The notes beneath the pieces were generated by a model, which saw only the letters and a list, made by a program, of their open reading frames with translations, was not told where the DNA came from and did no database searches. Positions 10,678-21,384 of a stretch of 64,000 nt of DNA are shown piece by piece; the stretch's first letter is position 1; each line of letters opens with the position of its first letter. A program made the translations under genes and the position numbers. Origin of the DNA: Microdochium bolleyi (lineage: Eukaryota > Ascomycota > Sordariomycetes > Xylariales > Microdochiaceae); NCBI GenBank assembly GCA_001566295.1, contig KQ964248.1:1612001-1676000 (forward strand), in the 5' to 3' direction.

Positions 10678-12258
10678 ATGGCTCGATTTGCCCTGTCAAC
10701 AGCGGCCACCGCATTGCTCCTCGCGAGCAGGAGCATCGCCTCGAGCACGCCCCATCTGCTGCACCGCCAGGCAGCAGGAGCGACCGGGAACTCGGCCAAC
10801 TCCTCTTCCCCGTACCTGGAGGAGATATCTGACTTCCTCGACGCCGCCTCGGACGAGCTGTGGAAGGTCAACAGAGCGATCCACGAGAACCCGGAGCTGG
10901 GGTACAAGGAGTACAAAGCCCACGACCTGCTGACCTACTTCCTCGAGGGTCGGGACGGATGGAACGTGACCCGCTCGACACACGGCATCGAGACGGCGTT
11001 CGCGGCTGTCTTCAAGGGGAGCGGGGATGGGCCGGTTGTCTCCTTTAATGCTGAGTATGGTGCGTGCCACCTGCCGTGCCGTGAAACAGGACGGCCGGAA
11101 GCCTTGCCTCCATGGAGTCTGCTGCTGACCGTGACGTGGATGGTATAGATGCTCTCCAGAACCTCGGCCACGCATGCGGTCATAATCTGATTGCCACGGT
11201 CGGTCTCGGCGGTGCAATCGCCGCTGCCGAAGTCATGCGCGCGCACAAGCTGCCCGGCACAATCATCTTGTTTGGCACACCTGCGGAAGAGAGTAAGTAC
11301 ACTCTCCTAGGCACATCGACCTACCTGCATACGCCATCGCGAGGCATCCAGACATTATGCTAACGCCGCTTTTGTCCCCGCCCACATAGGTCTCGGCGGC
11401 AAGGTCAAGATGCTTGAGGCTGGCGTGTTCCGCGACCACAAGATCGACGTGAGCCTGATGGCCCACCCGACAGTCGGCGGCGGCGACAGCCCATATGCCC
11501 TCACGCAGTCTACCGACCGGCTGGACCTCGAATACTACGGAAAGCCCGCGCACGCGGCGGCGGCGCCGTACCAGGGTGTCAATGCCCAGGACGCGCTGGT
11601 GCTCGCGTACAGCGCGCTGTCGATGCTGCGGCAGCAGTCCCTCGCGACGGACATGGTCCACGGCGTCATCACGTCTGGCGGGACGTCGATCAACGTGATC
11701 CCGGACAAATCCAAGGCGAGCTTCCAGATCCGCTCGGCGAGCGACACTGACCTCAAGCCGTGGACCGAGAGGCTTCTCAAGTGCTTCGAGGCCGGCGCGC
11801 TGGCCACGGGCGCGGAGCTCAACCTCACCATGCGGCCCTACGGGTACTCGAACCACCGAACCAACGAGGTACTGGCCAAGTCGTACGCGAGACACTTTGC
11901 GAGCCTGAGTTCCAACGAGACCCTGCCCGACCCGGACCTGGACAAGCTGAGAGCGCCTGGTGGCAGCACGGACCAGGGCAACATCAGCTGGGAGTTCCCT
12001 TCGATCCACCCGTTCTTTGGGATCTACAACGAGGACGGCAGCATGCCTAGTGGCGCCCCTCATACCGCGCCATTCGAGGTTGCTGCGGGTAGCAAAAGGG
12101 CGCACAACAAAGCTATTCAGACGGCCAAGAGCCTGGCTGGTATCGCAGTGGACGTCCTGACCGTGGACGGCATGTTGAAGGAGATCAAGGTCGAGTTTGA
12201 GCGCACGGTCAAGACCCAGAGCCGGCAGAGGGGCGTCAGGGCGACGCTGACGGCGTAG
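10678..12258 (+). CDS. Secreted M20 metallopeptidase / amidohydrolase (PM20D2-like)
   Basis: Encodes 464 residues in three exons: 10678-11059, 11149-11292 and 11390-12258. Both introns are phase 1 (89 and 97 nt; the second has branch site TGCTAAC). Splicing rebuilds the M20 core FNAEY|DALQNLGHACGHNL and TPAEE|SLGGKVKML, which confirms the junctions. HACGHN and the AEE pair supply metal ligands and the catalytic Glu; a dimerisation domain follows (STDRLDLEYYGKPAHAAA), and the last His is in SGAPHTAPF. The sequence is closest to the aminoacylase-1-like 2 / PM20D2 and bacterial AbgB/IAA-amino-acid hydrolase group, which cleave amide bonds of acylated or dipeptide substrates. The actual substrate is unknown. 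Residues 1-22 form a good signal peptide, so the enzyme is probably extracellular or vacuolar. Confidence 0.88.
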
Positions 12259-13831
12259 ACAGTGTTCGCAGCATAGTTCCGGGGTATTCGTGTCATCAAA
12301 GAGTTGGCTGCTCAAGCTCTTAAACAAAGCTCTCAAACAGATCGTCTTTGATATCAAAACCCCGAAGCTGGTCGAGAATGTGTTCTGTCGTTGCGATGTG
12401 TGGTCCCGAGCCTAGTGGGCAAAATACCGAGCCGAGTCGAGCCAGGGATGCGGCAGGCTAAAAATAGCACACAAGTCAGGAAGCGCCACTGCCAAGACGG
12501 GACACAATGGTTATCTGCAGTCTCAGGGCCTCAACACGATCTCGTGAGACACAGCATCTGGGGTCAGTTGTGATGGGTCCGCGAGGGGTTACTAGTGATT
12601 TGGCAGTCGTGATCGTGATTCATGGAGAACAGGGCAAATGGAACACCTCACGTCCTTGTTGTACTGACGACGAAGGGACACGAGCTGAATTCGGAGATCT
12701 CTTGGAGCAGCAGCAAAGTTTCGGGGTCTACCCATCACAGACACACTCTGATAGTTGCGGCTGATACAAGTGGGACGCCTGGCGCCCGACGAGGCTGACA
12801 ACCTTGAAAGGTTGGAAGAATAAAGGTACACACTCCGTAGCTCGACCCTAAAGTATGAAGCGGCTGCGTGGTGGGACGGACCATCATTGCTCGGGGGGCG
12901 TTGGAAGCCCAGTGTGGTGGGCATGGGACTGGGGTCGCGAGGTGCACAGCCATGCCCTGGGGCGGGATGATACCAGCACCCGCCGGTCTTCAGGCATCTG
13001 CATGTGCCAAGGCACCCGTCATTCTGCTCGCAGAGTGGGCGAATTGCGACAGAAGACCCGCCAGACTGTGCTGTGAGGTCATGCTGGGGATGGTGGGGGG
13101 GGGGGGGGTGGCTCCGTCGGATGCCTCTTAGGGCGAGGTCTGGCACGTACGGAAAGAGACAGAGAAAGCGAGAAAGAGAGGTCAGGACTGGAAACAGAAG
13201 GCCAGGGCTGGGCCCCAAAAGGGTTTGAAGCTGCGGCACTGGTGGTTGAGAGCAGGTGGGCACGGGCTGAGGTGTAACCTGTGCAAGCACAGCCCTGGTA
13301 CGCGTCCTCCCACTGGCTGCGGCGGGCCAAGCATCAACACAGCAGGAGACCCTTCCAAACACAGAGCGTAATGCAGGCAGGTGCGCACCACTTGCAACTG
13401 TCCCCATCCCACCGTCAGCCTCAGCTTCGCCTCTGGCTTCATCTTTCTGCCTTGTCCTGCTCCTCTCCCAGACTGTTGTTTATATCTCTTCTTCTCTTCT
13501 TTCCCACACCATCGACTTTGTCGTCCACCGCCCTGCTCCACGAACTTCAGTCATTATAGACCACCGTTTCAGACCTGCGTCATAGCCACCCCGGCCGTCT
13601 ACATTCGTTCCCGCGCACCCTGAAATTCCGCCAGCTGTTCAAACCCAACGACAACACCTCGACTGCAGCTCCCACCGAGCCACCTCCAAACGACCTCCTT
13701 GCCAAACGCGACGACCGCGCCCATACCTCTGCGCTCAGCCGCCGTCCTCTAGGGTCATTTTTCGCACCTTCCGGGCCAAGTAACCGGCATCATTAGCGCT
13801 TGCGCCCACTACTACGACAGCTCAGCCCGAG
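12259..13831. other. Intergenic, promoter of MARVEL gene
   Basis: 1.57 kb between two + strand genes. Overlapping frames on both strands (for example a 271-codon minus-strand frame at 12592-13407) show no family resemblance and are read as chance. The last ~400 bp before 13832 is pyrimidine-rich on the + strand, the usual look of a fungal promoter and 5' leader. Confidence 0.5.
13095..13108 (+). repeat. 14-base G homopolymer
   Basis: Uninterrupted run of 14 G in intergenic sequence. One of three long G runs in the window, all on the + strand. Confidence 0.9.
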
Positions 13832-14873
13832 ATGGGGTTCGCCGACAAGTTCGAAATCAACCCGGACTCTGTGCCGACATACAAGCTCGCCCTGCACTCA
13901 GGCCAGGCCTTCCTGGCCCTCATCATCTTCATTCTTGAAGTAGTTTTGTTTCGTGCTCAGGATGCGCTGATAGCCGGGCAGAACGGATGGGTCCTCGGAC
14001 TGGTAAATCGCCCTGAACGGGACAGATTGACTTCTAGGCTGACGCTGACGGCTGACAACCCATCCCGCAATAGTGCTTCTTGAGCATACCCGCTTGGGTT
14101 TACCTTGCTGGCGCTCCACGATATGAGCGGACACGCAGAATCGCCAACCCCCATGCCATGACGGTCGTCGACTGCATCTGGGCCATCTTCTGGCTGTCTG
14201 GGTTCGCCAGTCAGGCCGCATACAACACCGCGAATATGTGCGGCCAGGCCTGCGCTGTGAGCAAGGCCATTGTCGGCATTGCCTTCTTCGAGCTGTAAGC
14301 ATGATATCGACTGACCCTCAGGAGTCGAAGCGAAGTCGCTGACCAATGGCCTCGTATCACAGCCTCCTATGGATTCTGTCCACCGCAGTTAGCTTCTTCA
14401 CCCTCAAGTACTACCACGCGAATGGAGACCTGCCGGGCTACGAGCACCTCGATCGCGGCAACGCAAACATCGACCCGGACAAGGCTGCCTTCTCCATGGC
14501 ACCGCACGACGAGGAGGCCTACGCGCCCATCAACAATAACGAGCATGATGATCACGACGACCACCGCATGCCCTACAACGCGGATGCCTACGGCTCCGTC
14601 AACTCCCACACCTCACACAACAACAATGCCATGTTCGACAGCGACACTGCCTACGGCTCTCGCCCAAATCAGCAGAGCGACCCCTTCGCGGACAGTGCCT
14701 ACGGTGGCGGTGCGCACAGTCAGTACTCGGACAACAGCTACGGTGGCGCGACCCCGTACGGCGGCCCGGCAGGTGGCTCCAGTATCTATACTCCTCCCAC
14801 AGCCGAGGATTCCTATGATGACAGCAGGCCTGCAAAGTTCCCGGCTGCACCCTACGACCGGACACTGCATTAA
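13832..14873 (+). CDS. MARVEL-domain membrane protein
   Basis: Encodes 300 residues in three exons: 13832-14002, 14074-14294 and 14363-14873. The introns are 71 and 68 nt, with GCTGAC branch sites and phases 0 and 2. Four hydrophobic helices are visible at about residues 20-42, 57-72, 85-107 and 120-147. The third carries the charged pair typical of fungal MARVEL proteins (TVVDCIWAIFWL). The cytoplasmic tail of ~150 residues is rich in Asn, Asp, Gly, Ser and Tyr, with repeated A-Y-G/S motifs and a low-complexity His/Asp stretch. MARVEL proteins organise cholesterol- or sterol-rich membrane and vesicle sites. The exact role here is not known. Confidence 0.82.
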
Positions 14874-15567
14874 GTCTGTCGATACGGTCGTGTCGGGTAA
14901 TCGAAGAGAATAGATAGGTAGATTTGGGAAAGGGAAACAGGCACATGAAGGGAGCAAAAGTTTTGCCAATACCCCGTTTGCACTACCGGAGGACTCCTTA
15001 ACCCTCCTTTTGCTTGTGTGTCTTTTTGCCCTTTGCAGGTTTCGTTTGCATCGCCAACTTGGAATTTCACACTTGGTTTTCTTGTCCTGTTGGATCCTGC
15101 GGGAACACATCAGGCTACATTCGTGGTGTTTGGGGAATCGCGCATTAACACACATGACGGGCGCACACTTCACTTGGCAGGGATATCATAGCTGTAGCAG
15201 TATAAATATACTCTATATCAAAGTCTCCGTCATCCTTTCGCTTTTTTTCATTGCACTCATCAAAATACTCTGATTGGGGTGAGACATGGACGAGGTCGCA
15301 AAGCAGAATTACAGCAGATTTTGATAGTAATTCGATCAATTTTGCCACGTTCTACTACTGGCAGTCGCTCCGGACCGACAACCGTAGGACTAATGACTGG
15401 ATATCATGATAACATTTGAAAGCCAAAGCGATGAAGGAAGGACCAAAGGATGTGTTGTTCTGGGGCAGGCTTGGAGCAAGGCACGATCGTCTCGGTAAGG
15501 ATAGACGAGACAAAGGACACCGGATCGACCCCCGCTCTTCCGGAGACACAGCGAGTCTCAATCCAAT
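14874..15567. other. Convergent 3' region
   Basis: 694 bp between the stops of the MARVEL gene (+) and the peroxidase gene (-). The stretch around 15190-15350 is AT-rich, as expected for 3' UTR and polyadenylation signals. No gene seen. Confidence 0.5.
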
Positions 15568-15840
15568 TTATGCCTGCTTGCCGAGCTCCTCCAGGATGTG
15601 CTTCTCGAGCGACTCGGGCTTGGTGGTGCTGGCCCAGCGGCCCTTGACCTTGCCGTCGCGGCCGACGAGGAACTTCTCAAAGTTCCACTTGACGCGCTTC
15701 ATGCCGAGGAGGCCGGGCTGCTCGTTCTTGAGCCACTCGAACATGGGGGAAGCGTTGTCGCCGTTGACCTCGACCTTGCCCATGATGGGGAACGTGACGC
15801 CGTAGTTGAGCTGGCAGAAGCTCTGGATGTCGTCGTTGGT

Positions 15841-15873
<33 letters not shown>

Positions 15874-16415
15874 GAAGCCGAGGATGACAAAGTCGTCCGG
15901 GTGCTTGGCGCCAATGTCCTTCCAGAGCTTCTCGAGGCCGGCGTACTGCGGGGTAAAGCCGCACTTGGAGGCCGTGTTGACGACGAGGACGACCTTGCCC
16001 TTGTAGTCGGACAGAGGCTTCTCCTCGCCCTTCTCTGTCGGTGGGGGAGAAGCGTTGGTCAGTCATTGTAGGGCAAAGGCTAGCAGGATCGGGACCGGAT
16101 CAAAAGACAAGAGGACATACTGTCGACGGGCTTGAAGTCGTAAAAGCTGGTAGCGGAGGCCATGTTTGTGGCGGTGGTGCTGAATGTGCGACGTGGGAAG
16201 CGGTTCGCGAGAGGGGTTGCTGTTGTTGTAGTGGTGGAGAAGTGAAAGGCAGGCGCGGCAGTTGGGGAAGAGCTACTAGTTAAACTCGAGAGTGACGACA
16301 ATGCCGCGGTCGCGAACGTAGGTGGGCCGATCCGAGATGCTAGTGAAGGTGCGACCAGAGCGCCGAAGCCTTGTGCACCGGGGCCCGCAGCGCGCTTGAT
16401 GCAAGTGGCCTGCAT
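15568..16415 (-). CDS. gpx3: Glutathione peroxidase-like thiol peroxidase (Gpx3/Hyr1 type)
   Basis: Two exons: 16121-16415 and 15568-16034. The intron is 86 nt (GTATGT...GACAG, phase 1). From the first ATG the product is 253 residues. From an internal ATG at 16163 it is 169 residues, the usual length of the family. In short-form numbering, Cys39 lies in NTASKCGF and is the peroxidatic residue (Cys, not selenocysteine). Conserved NQFGGQEPG and WNFEKFL supply the Gln, Trp and Asn partners, and Cys88 is placed like the resolving Cys of yeast Gpx3. Such enzymes reduce hydroperoxides with thioredoxin and relay signals to Yap1. The first 84 residues of the long form are rich in Ala, Ser, Thr and Arg, lack acidic residues and look like a mitochondrial presequence. 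Confidence 0.92.
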
Positions 16416-17859
16416 GAATTCGGTTCAATCTGGCAGCCGTCCAAGTCGTTTCGGGTCGGGACAACTGCAGAACCTGGTAGAAAGCAGCGAGCAGGGAGCA
16501 TCCCGTCGTGGGAGGACCGGAGACGAGGAGCAGACTGCCAGAAGCAGCGAGCTTCGGTGGGCCGCCCCTCCATCCAGGCGGCGGCCGGGTTGCCCCTCCC
16601 CCGAAGCTCTCACATGTCTGAGTTGAATGCACAACGCAACGGACCAGCACTCGAGTGCGGGATCCGTTCCCGCACATTGTATTGATATACAGGCCGAGGG
16701 TCCGGGTTACGAGTCCCACCGGCCCCGAGAGCAAAGCACCTTCCACGCATATTCGCCGTATGACACAAGTACCCAACCTCGGCCGGCTGCTGGCTGATGC
16801 GATGGTGATGTTAAATGCGCCGCTCGGGCTGGCGAGATGAGCAATAATTCGCGGCATGGAAGCAGAAGCATTGGATCGAGCCAGTTCCCGTGGCGAGTAA
16901 CTAGTGTTGATACAAGCTCCGCTTGTTCGGCGTTGCCATCACAGACAGACTTGGACCCAGGCGCCGCTTCAAGCGTCGCCTAGCACGCACGCAGCCCCAT
17001 AGCCTCGGAGCCGGGCTCGCCTGACTCGCCGTTGGCCAGAGGGGTCCCGATATCTGGCCGACGAGAGCTTTCTTCTTAAAGACGAGCCGGTCCTGTGAAC
17101 AGTGTCCGATTCTTCCTTGTCATTTTCCTGATCTGGCAATCGGCGAATGCTGGTGATTATGTGGGCAAGCACCGGAGTGCCCACCCAAAGAAAGTCATAG
17201 GCCGAGCAGCGCAGAATAAGTCGGCCTCTGCGAAGAAGTTGGCATGCGCTCATCATGGCAGGTGTCTGTGGTCGACTGTCGGTGCACTGTGTTAGGAGCT
17301 CGAAGTGTGAGAGGCGCCGGGATGGCAAGGAATCGGCCAACAACGAGCGATTCCAATGACAGCTGCAGTTCGGGCAGTTGCGACCGGGAGCGTCTAGCGA
17401 CCCACTCAAGCTCGCCCGAGCAGCCAATGAGAAGCGGAGCGAGCTTGCACTGGCTCGACCTCAGAGGAGCTACTTTGAGACAATGGCACCAGCACCTGGG
17501 CTGTTCAAACTCAGCTGCCCGTTCAACACGCGCGTTCGCTCAAAGTTGGTCCCGATGTTTTCGATGACCCTGTCAATCGCATGAGCAGCAACAAGCCACG
17601 CTCGCCAGTCTCAGCATCGCGTCTCAGAAGCGCCTGTTCTCCTCCAGCTACCTCGCCGCGCTCCCGATTGCCTCACAGCCCCCGAGTCCGCTTTGGAGCC
17701 AGCCCCGAGCATGTGACGCCTGGACCCTGAAGTGCCTGCAGACAGCATCGTCGTGGGTACGCGCCCACGTCTCCGCAACATCGGCCACATGCCGACGTGT
17801 TGGCCGCCGTGACAGCCTGCCCCAGCCCCAGCCCGCGCCCGCGCCTCGCCAGCTCGAGC
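16416..17859. other. Divergent promoter, peroxidase / FAD oxidoreductase
   Basis: 1.44 kb without a supported gene. A frame at 17095 begins with hydrophobic residues resembling a signal peptide, but it starts at GTG and has no ATG, so it is not called. The region presumably holds both promoters. Confidence 0.5.
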
Positions 17860-19409
17860 ATGGAGCCGCGGCCTCGGCACATCATCATAATCGGTATGCA
17901 ATACCGCCGCACCGTCTTTCCTGCTGACCGGCACCAGACTGACCATGCTCTCCAGGGGGTGGCATAATCGGCACCACAACCGCTTACTATTTGACCCGCC
18001 ACCCGTCATGGAACCCGTCCATCCACCACATCACGCTACTCGAGGCCACCACTGTCGCCTCAGGTGCTTCCGGTAAGGCTGGCGGCCTGCTCGGCCTCTG
18101 GGCCTATCCTCAGTGCATCGTGGATCTCTCATATCGCCTCCACGCAGAGCTCGCCGCCGAGCACGGTGGTGCCGAGCGCTGGGGCTACCGGAGAGTGACC
18201 TGTGGCCAGATATCAGCCAAGCTCAAGCGCGATCAGCTCCGCCGCCGGAAGGGCGGCCCCAATGGCGTCGGCGCCAACTTTGGAACCCCGGAGAGCAAGC
18301 ACCGGAAACCACCAAGGAAGAGCAACACGACCCCGGTTTCTGAGAAGCAGCCACTCACACACGAAAACGGCTCAATACCAACATTGACGCCTTCTAACAG
18401 CAGCCATTCAGAGAGCAGCCCAGATGATTGTCCGGATGTCAAGACACAAGAGGAGCACGATCCCCGGAAAGAATGGCACAAACTACCCAAGCAAGATGCT
18501 GCTGCAGCGAAGCTTCTGCACGAATCCGTCCTCCCTCCAGATCTGGACTGGATTGACTCCTCGGTAGTGCATGAGTACGCTGAGATGGGGCTACCAGGCT
18601 ATACGGAGACAGCACAAGTGCACCCATACAAGTTCACAACCGCAATAGCAGAGCTGGCGCAACAGGCTGGCATCGTCCTCCGAAACAACGCCAAAGTGAC
18701 GCGGATAGGCCTGAATGCAGGGAAGACCGCAGTCAGCAATGTCGAGTACGTGGACCGCACGACCAATGAGACTCTGACTTTGTTGGGGGTGACGGATGTT
18801 GTCGTTGCAGCTGGGCCATGGACCAGTACTCTCGTGCCGCAGGTGAAGATCGACCCCTTGAGGGTGCATAGTGTCGTCTACTCGGCCGACGTTACACCGT
18901 TCGCGGTGTTCACCAACATCTCCTTGCCCGGCGACTGGGTTCCCGCACACCGTGCCGCCAAAGGACAGAAACGAGTCCACAAGGGCACAGTTGACCCGGA
19001 ATTCTACGCGCGGCCCAACGGCGAGGTTTACGCATGCGGCGAGCCTGACTATGACGAGCAACTCCCGGAGACCGCCGACCTCGTCCCTTGCGACGAACTG
19101 CAGTGCGACGACATGATCTCGTACATCGCTACTGTCAGCCCCGTGCTCGCCAGCGCGCCGATAACTGCCAAGCAGGCCTGCTACATACCGCAGCACGTCT
19201 GTCCTGACGAAGAAGGGGGGCCTCTAGTCGGCCCGACCTCGATCTCAGGACTGTGGGTGGCGTCGGGGCACACGTGCTGGGGCATACAGAATGGCCCAGG
19301 CACAGGCAAGCTCATGAGCGAGTTCATCTTTGAGGGCATGGCAAAGAGCGCGAACATATCGAGTTTGGACCCGAGGCAGTGCAGGGGAACAAGAGCAGAA
19401 GAGAATTGA
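17860..19409 (+). CDS. FAD-dependent oxidoreductase, DAO fold (Tda3-like)
   Basis: Encodes 495 residues in two exons: 17860-17893 and 17956-19409. The intron is 62 nt (GTATGC...CTCCAG, phase 1). Splicing joins HIIIIG to GGIIGTTTAYYL and so completes the dinucleotide-binding GxGxxG motif, which the unspliced frame lacks. The next conserved block, VASGASGKAGGLLG, is typical of the DAO-family proteins related to yeast Tda3 and human FOXRED1. A carboxy-terminal ASGHTCWGIQNGPGTGKLMSE block closes the FAD site. Residues ~95-170 are a charged, Ser/Pro-rich low-complexity insert. The substrate is unknown; a fission yeast relative has been linked to endosome-to-Golgi traffic. Sarcosine or amino-acid oxidase activity is the alternative. 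Confidence 0.85.
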
Positions 19410-20016
19410 TGGGCTTGATTACGCTGATCTACGGACGGCACAGGATTACTGTCATCTGATCACTTAGCCTCTCACCTGAAGGCTCAAGACGGGCTCGCAG
19501 CATGGTTTTGGAACGAGAGCGCGGAAAATCATGGTCTTTCCAAGCAGCAAAATGCTTAGAGTTTCCACTCGCAAAAGGCATGCTGTACTAAAACCACACC
19601 GAAAAGTAAAGGCCTTCCCATTCCTCTTCTACACCTATCAATTGTCCATCATGACGAGGAAGGGGAGTCGGGAACGATCCTGGTTGAAGAATATGTCTCC
19701 TTATGATTTGCCGTACTAATGAATAATCCACAATCTCTACGCTATAATTGCCAATGCCATTCTTTTGGGAAGCAAGTCTTTGTGATCACCCGATAACCGA
19801 TGTCAGGTCAAGTTACTCATATGTACCCCTAGCGCGATGTTCCCTTCGTGCAGCTTGACGCGCCAAGAACATCGGCCCCCCGGCCGATCTCAAGCCGACG
19901 CTAATGTGGAGCTTGGTGGGGGTGGGGACCGCGTCATCGGGGATTTTTCCTTTGTTTCGCTACACAAGTCCCATGCGAAACTTTGTCTTGGTATCAGTCT
20001 GTGTTTCAGAGTGCTC
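19410..20016. other. Convergent 3' region
   Basis: 607 bp between the stops of the FAD oxidoreductase (+) and the aldolase (-). It holds the 3' UTRs. No gene or RNA recognised. Confidence 0.5.
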
Positions 20017-20982
20017 TCATAACGACTGCTCGACCTTCATGGCCTCGCTGATCCCCTCGGCGATGGCGTCGATCTTGGCCTGGTCGATGCGCTTGAGCGG
20101 CCGGCGCGGGAAGCCACCGTAGCCGTAGTAGCTCTGGATGGCCTGCTTGGTGCCGGCGATGGCGGCCTTTGTGAGGGGCCAGTCGCCGCGGGAGAGGACC
20201 TTTTGCAGGGCGATGGCCTCCTCGATCTTGCCCTCGGCGTAGGTGTTCCAGACCTTGGCGCACAGCTTGGGCATGACGTTGGCGCCGCCCGCGATGATGC
20301 CGCTGCCGCCCGAGGCGAGGGTCTGCACGGTGAAGTCGCACATGCCGCCAAAGGCCATGTAGCCGCTGCCCTCGGACTTGGGCGTCTTGGCGTTGGTGGC
20401 GAGGGCGACACGGGTGAGCTTGCCGGTGTTGCCGCAGGTGAACTTTGTGCCGACGATGTTGGGGTGCTGGGCGAGCTTGATGAGGAAATCAGAGTCCATG
20501 TCGATTCCGGAAACGGCGCCGGGGTAGTTGTACAGGATGATGGGGAGAGGGCTGGCGTCGGCGACGGCGTTGAAGTAGCCCTCGATGGCCTCCTCGTCCA
20601 TGTGGCCGCGGTAGTAGCTGGGAGGGAGGAGCAGGACGTAGTCGCCGCCGGCCTGCGCGGAGAGCTTGCAGAGCTCGATGGTGAGCTTGACGCTGCCCTC
20701 GGTGGCGCCGACCATGATGGGGACGGCGGGGAAGCCGGCCTCGTCGAGGGCCTCGCGCGTGGCCTTGACGGCGGCGAGCTTCTCGTCGCGTGTGCAGTGG
20801 ACGGCCTCGCCATTGGAGCCCATGACGGTCAGGCCGGCGAGCCCGGACTGGATGAGGCGGACCGCATGCTTCTTGATGGTGGGGATATCGAGCTCCTCGG
20901 TCTCGGGGTCGAAGAAGGTCATGGTGGGGGCGTAGATGCCGCAAGGCATCGGCCTCTTGGGGTATGTGCCGTTGGCAGACAT
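20017..20982 (-). CDS. gaaC: DHDPS-family aldolase, probable 2-keto-3-deoxy-L-galactonate aldolase
   Basis: An intronless 321-residue TIM-barrel aldolase of the DapA/NanA superfamily. Seen: GSNGEAVH, the Tyr motif ILYNYPG, and the Schiff-base lysine in VGTKFTCGN. Automatic pipelines usually call this group 4-hydroxy-2-oxoglutarate aldolase. Its head-to-head position with the galacturonate-reductase-like gene at 22688 matches the divergent gaaC-gaaA pair of Aspergillus. That supports the third step of D-galacturonate breakdown, cleavage to pyruvate and L-glyceraldehyde (LGA1 in Trichoderma). The name therefore rests partly on context. The start is the ATG at 20982 just before the conserved ANGTYPKRPMPCGIYAPT block. 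The frame is open upstream to 21294, but that part is composition-biased and read as leader. Confidence 0.8.
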   Translation of the reverse strand: MSANGTYPKRPMPCGIYAPTMTFFDPETEELDIPTIKKHAVRLIQSGLAGLTVMGSNGEAVHCTRDEKLAAVKATREALDEAGFPAVPIMVGATEGSVKLTIELCKLSAQAGGDYVLLLPPSYYRGHMDEEAIEGYFNAVADASPLPIILYNYPGAVSGIDMDSDFLIKLAQHPNIVGTKFTCGNTGKLTRVALATNAKTPKSEGSGYMAFGGMCDFTVQTLASGGSGIIAGGANVMPKLCAKVWNTYAEGKIEEAIALQKVLSRGDWPLTKAAIAGTKQAIQSYYGYGGFPRRPLKRIDQAKIDAIAEGISEAMKVEQSL

Positions 20983-21350
20983 GATGTCGGAGGAAGACTG
21001 TGTGGTTTCTGAGGGGTTGCTGGCGAGGAGCGACCGGGCCGGAGCAAAAGACTGGTCAGTAATGGCTGTTTGGGGTTTGATGTAAAAGGAGATACCCGAG
21101 TGCAGCTGGTAAGCAGATTTCGAGTGAATGGGTATCGTAGGCGGAAGCTGAGAAGAGCGAGAAGGGGAGGGCACGATGGGCACGGAGGGCAGATGTACAA
21201 AAAAGTGGTCAGGGTGGGCCGGGCATCGGACACCAGAAGAGGGCCATGAGCACGCGAGAAGCCCGTGGAGCAGACCCCATGCACAACGTTCCAACGTGCA
21301 AAGTCAGCGGGCGCAGAGAACTCTAGAGGTTGGCATGTTTGGCGAAAAGC

Positions 21351-21364
21351 CCGGACTAATCCGG
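21351..21364. promoter_or_regulatory. CGG-N6-CCG palindrome
   Basis: CCGGACTAATCCGG, with 5-bp arms, lies 369 bp upstream of the aldolase start. CGG-N6-CCG is a known spacing for some Zn2Cys6 dimers (Ppr1/UaY class). A role in this promoter is inference. Confidence 0.35.
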
Positions 21365-21371
21365 TAGAATA

Positions 21372-21384
21372 CCGGGGGTGGGGG
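21372..21384 (+). promoter_or_regulatory. Paired CreA-like sites
   Basis: CCGGGG and GTGGGG lie within 13 bp. Both match the carbon-catabolite repressor consensus SYGGRG, which is short and often occurs by chance. A further GTGGGG sits at 22223-22228. Repression by CreA would suit galacturonate genes. Confidence 0.35.

Noticed and set aside
13079..13330. Poly-Pro minus-strand frame near the 14-G run
   Set aside because: A by-product of the homopolymer; non-conserved.
17095..17295. Possible small secreted protein with a hydrophobic start
   Set aside because: The frame starts at GTG and contains no suitable ATG, so a eukaryotic start is lacking.
20203..21012. 269-codon + strand frame over the aldolase
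   Set aside because: Same antisense effect; Gly/Val/Glu-rich, no motifs.
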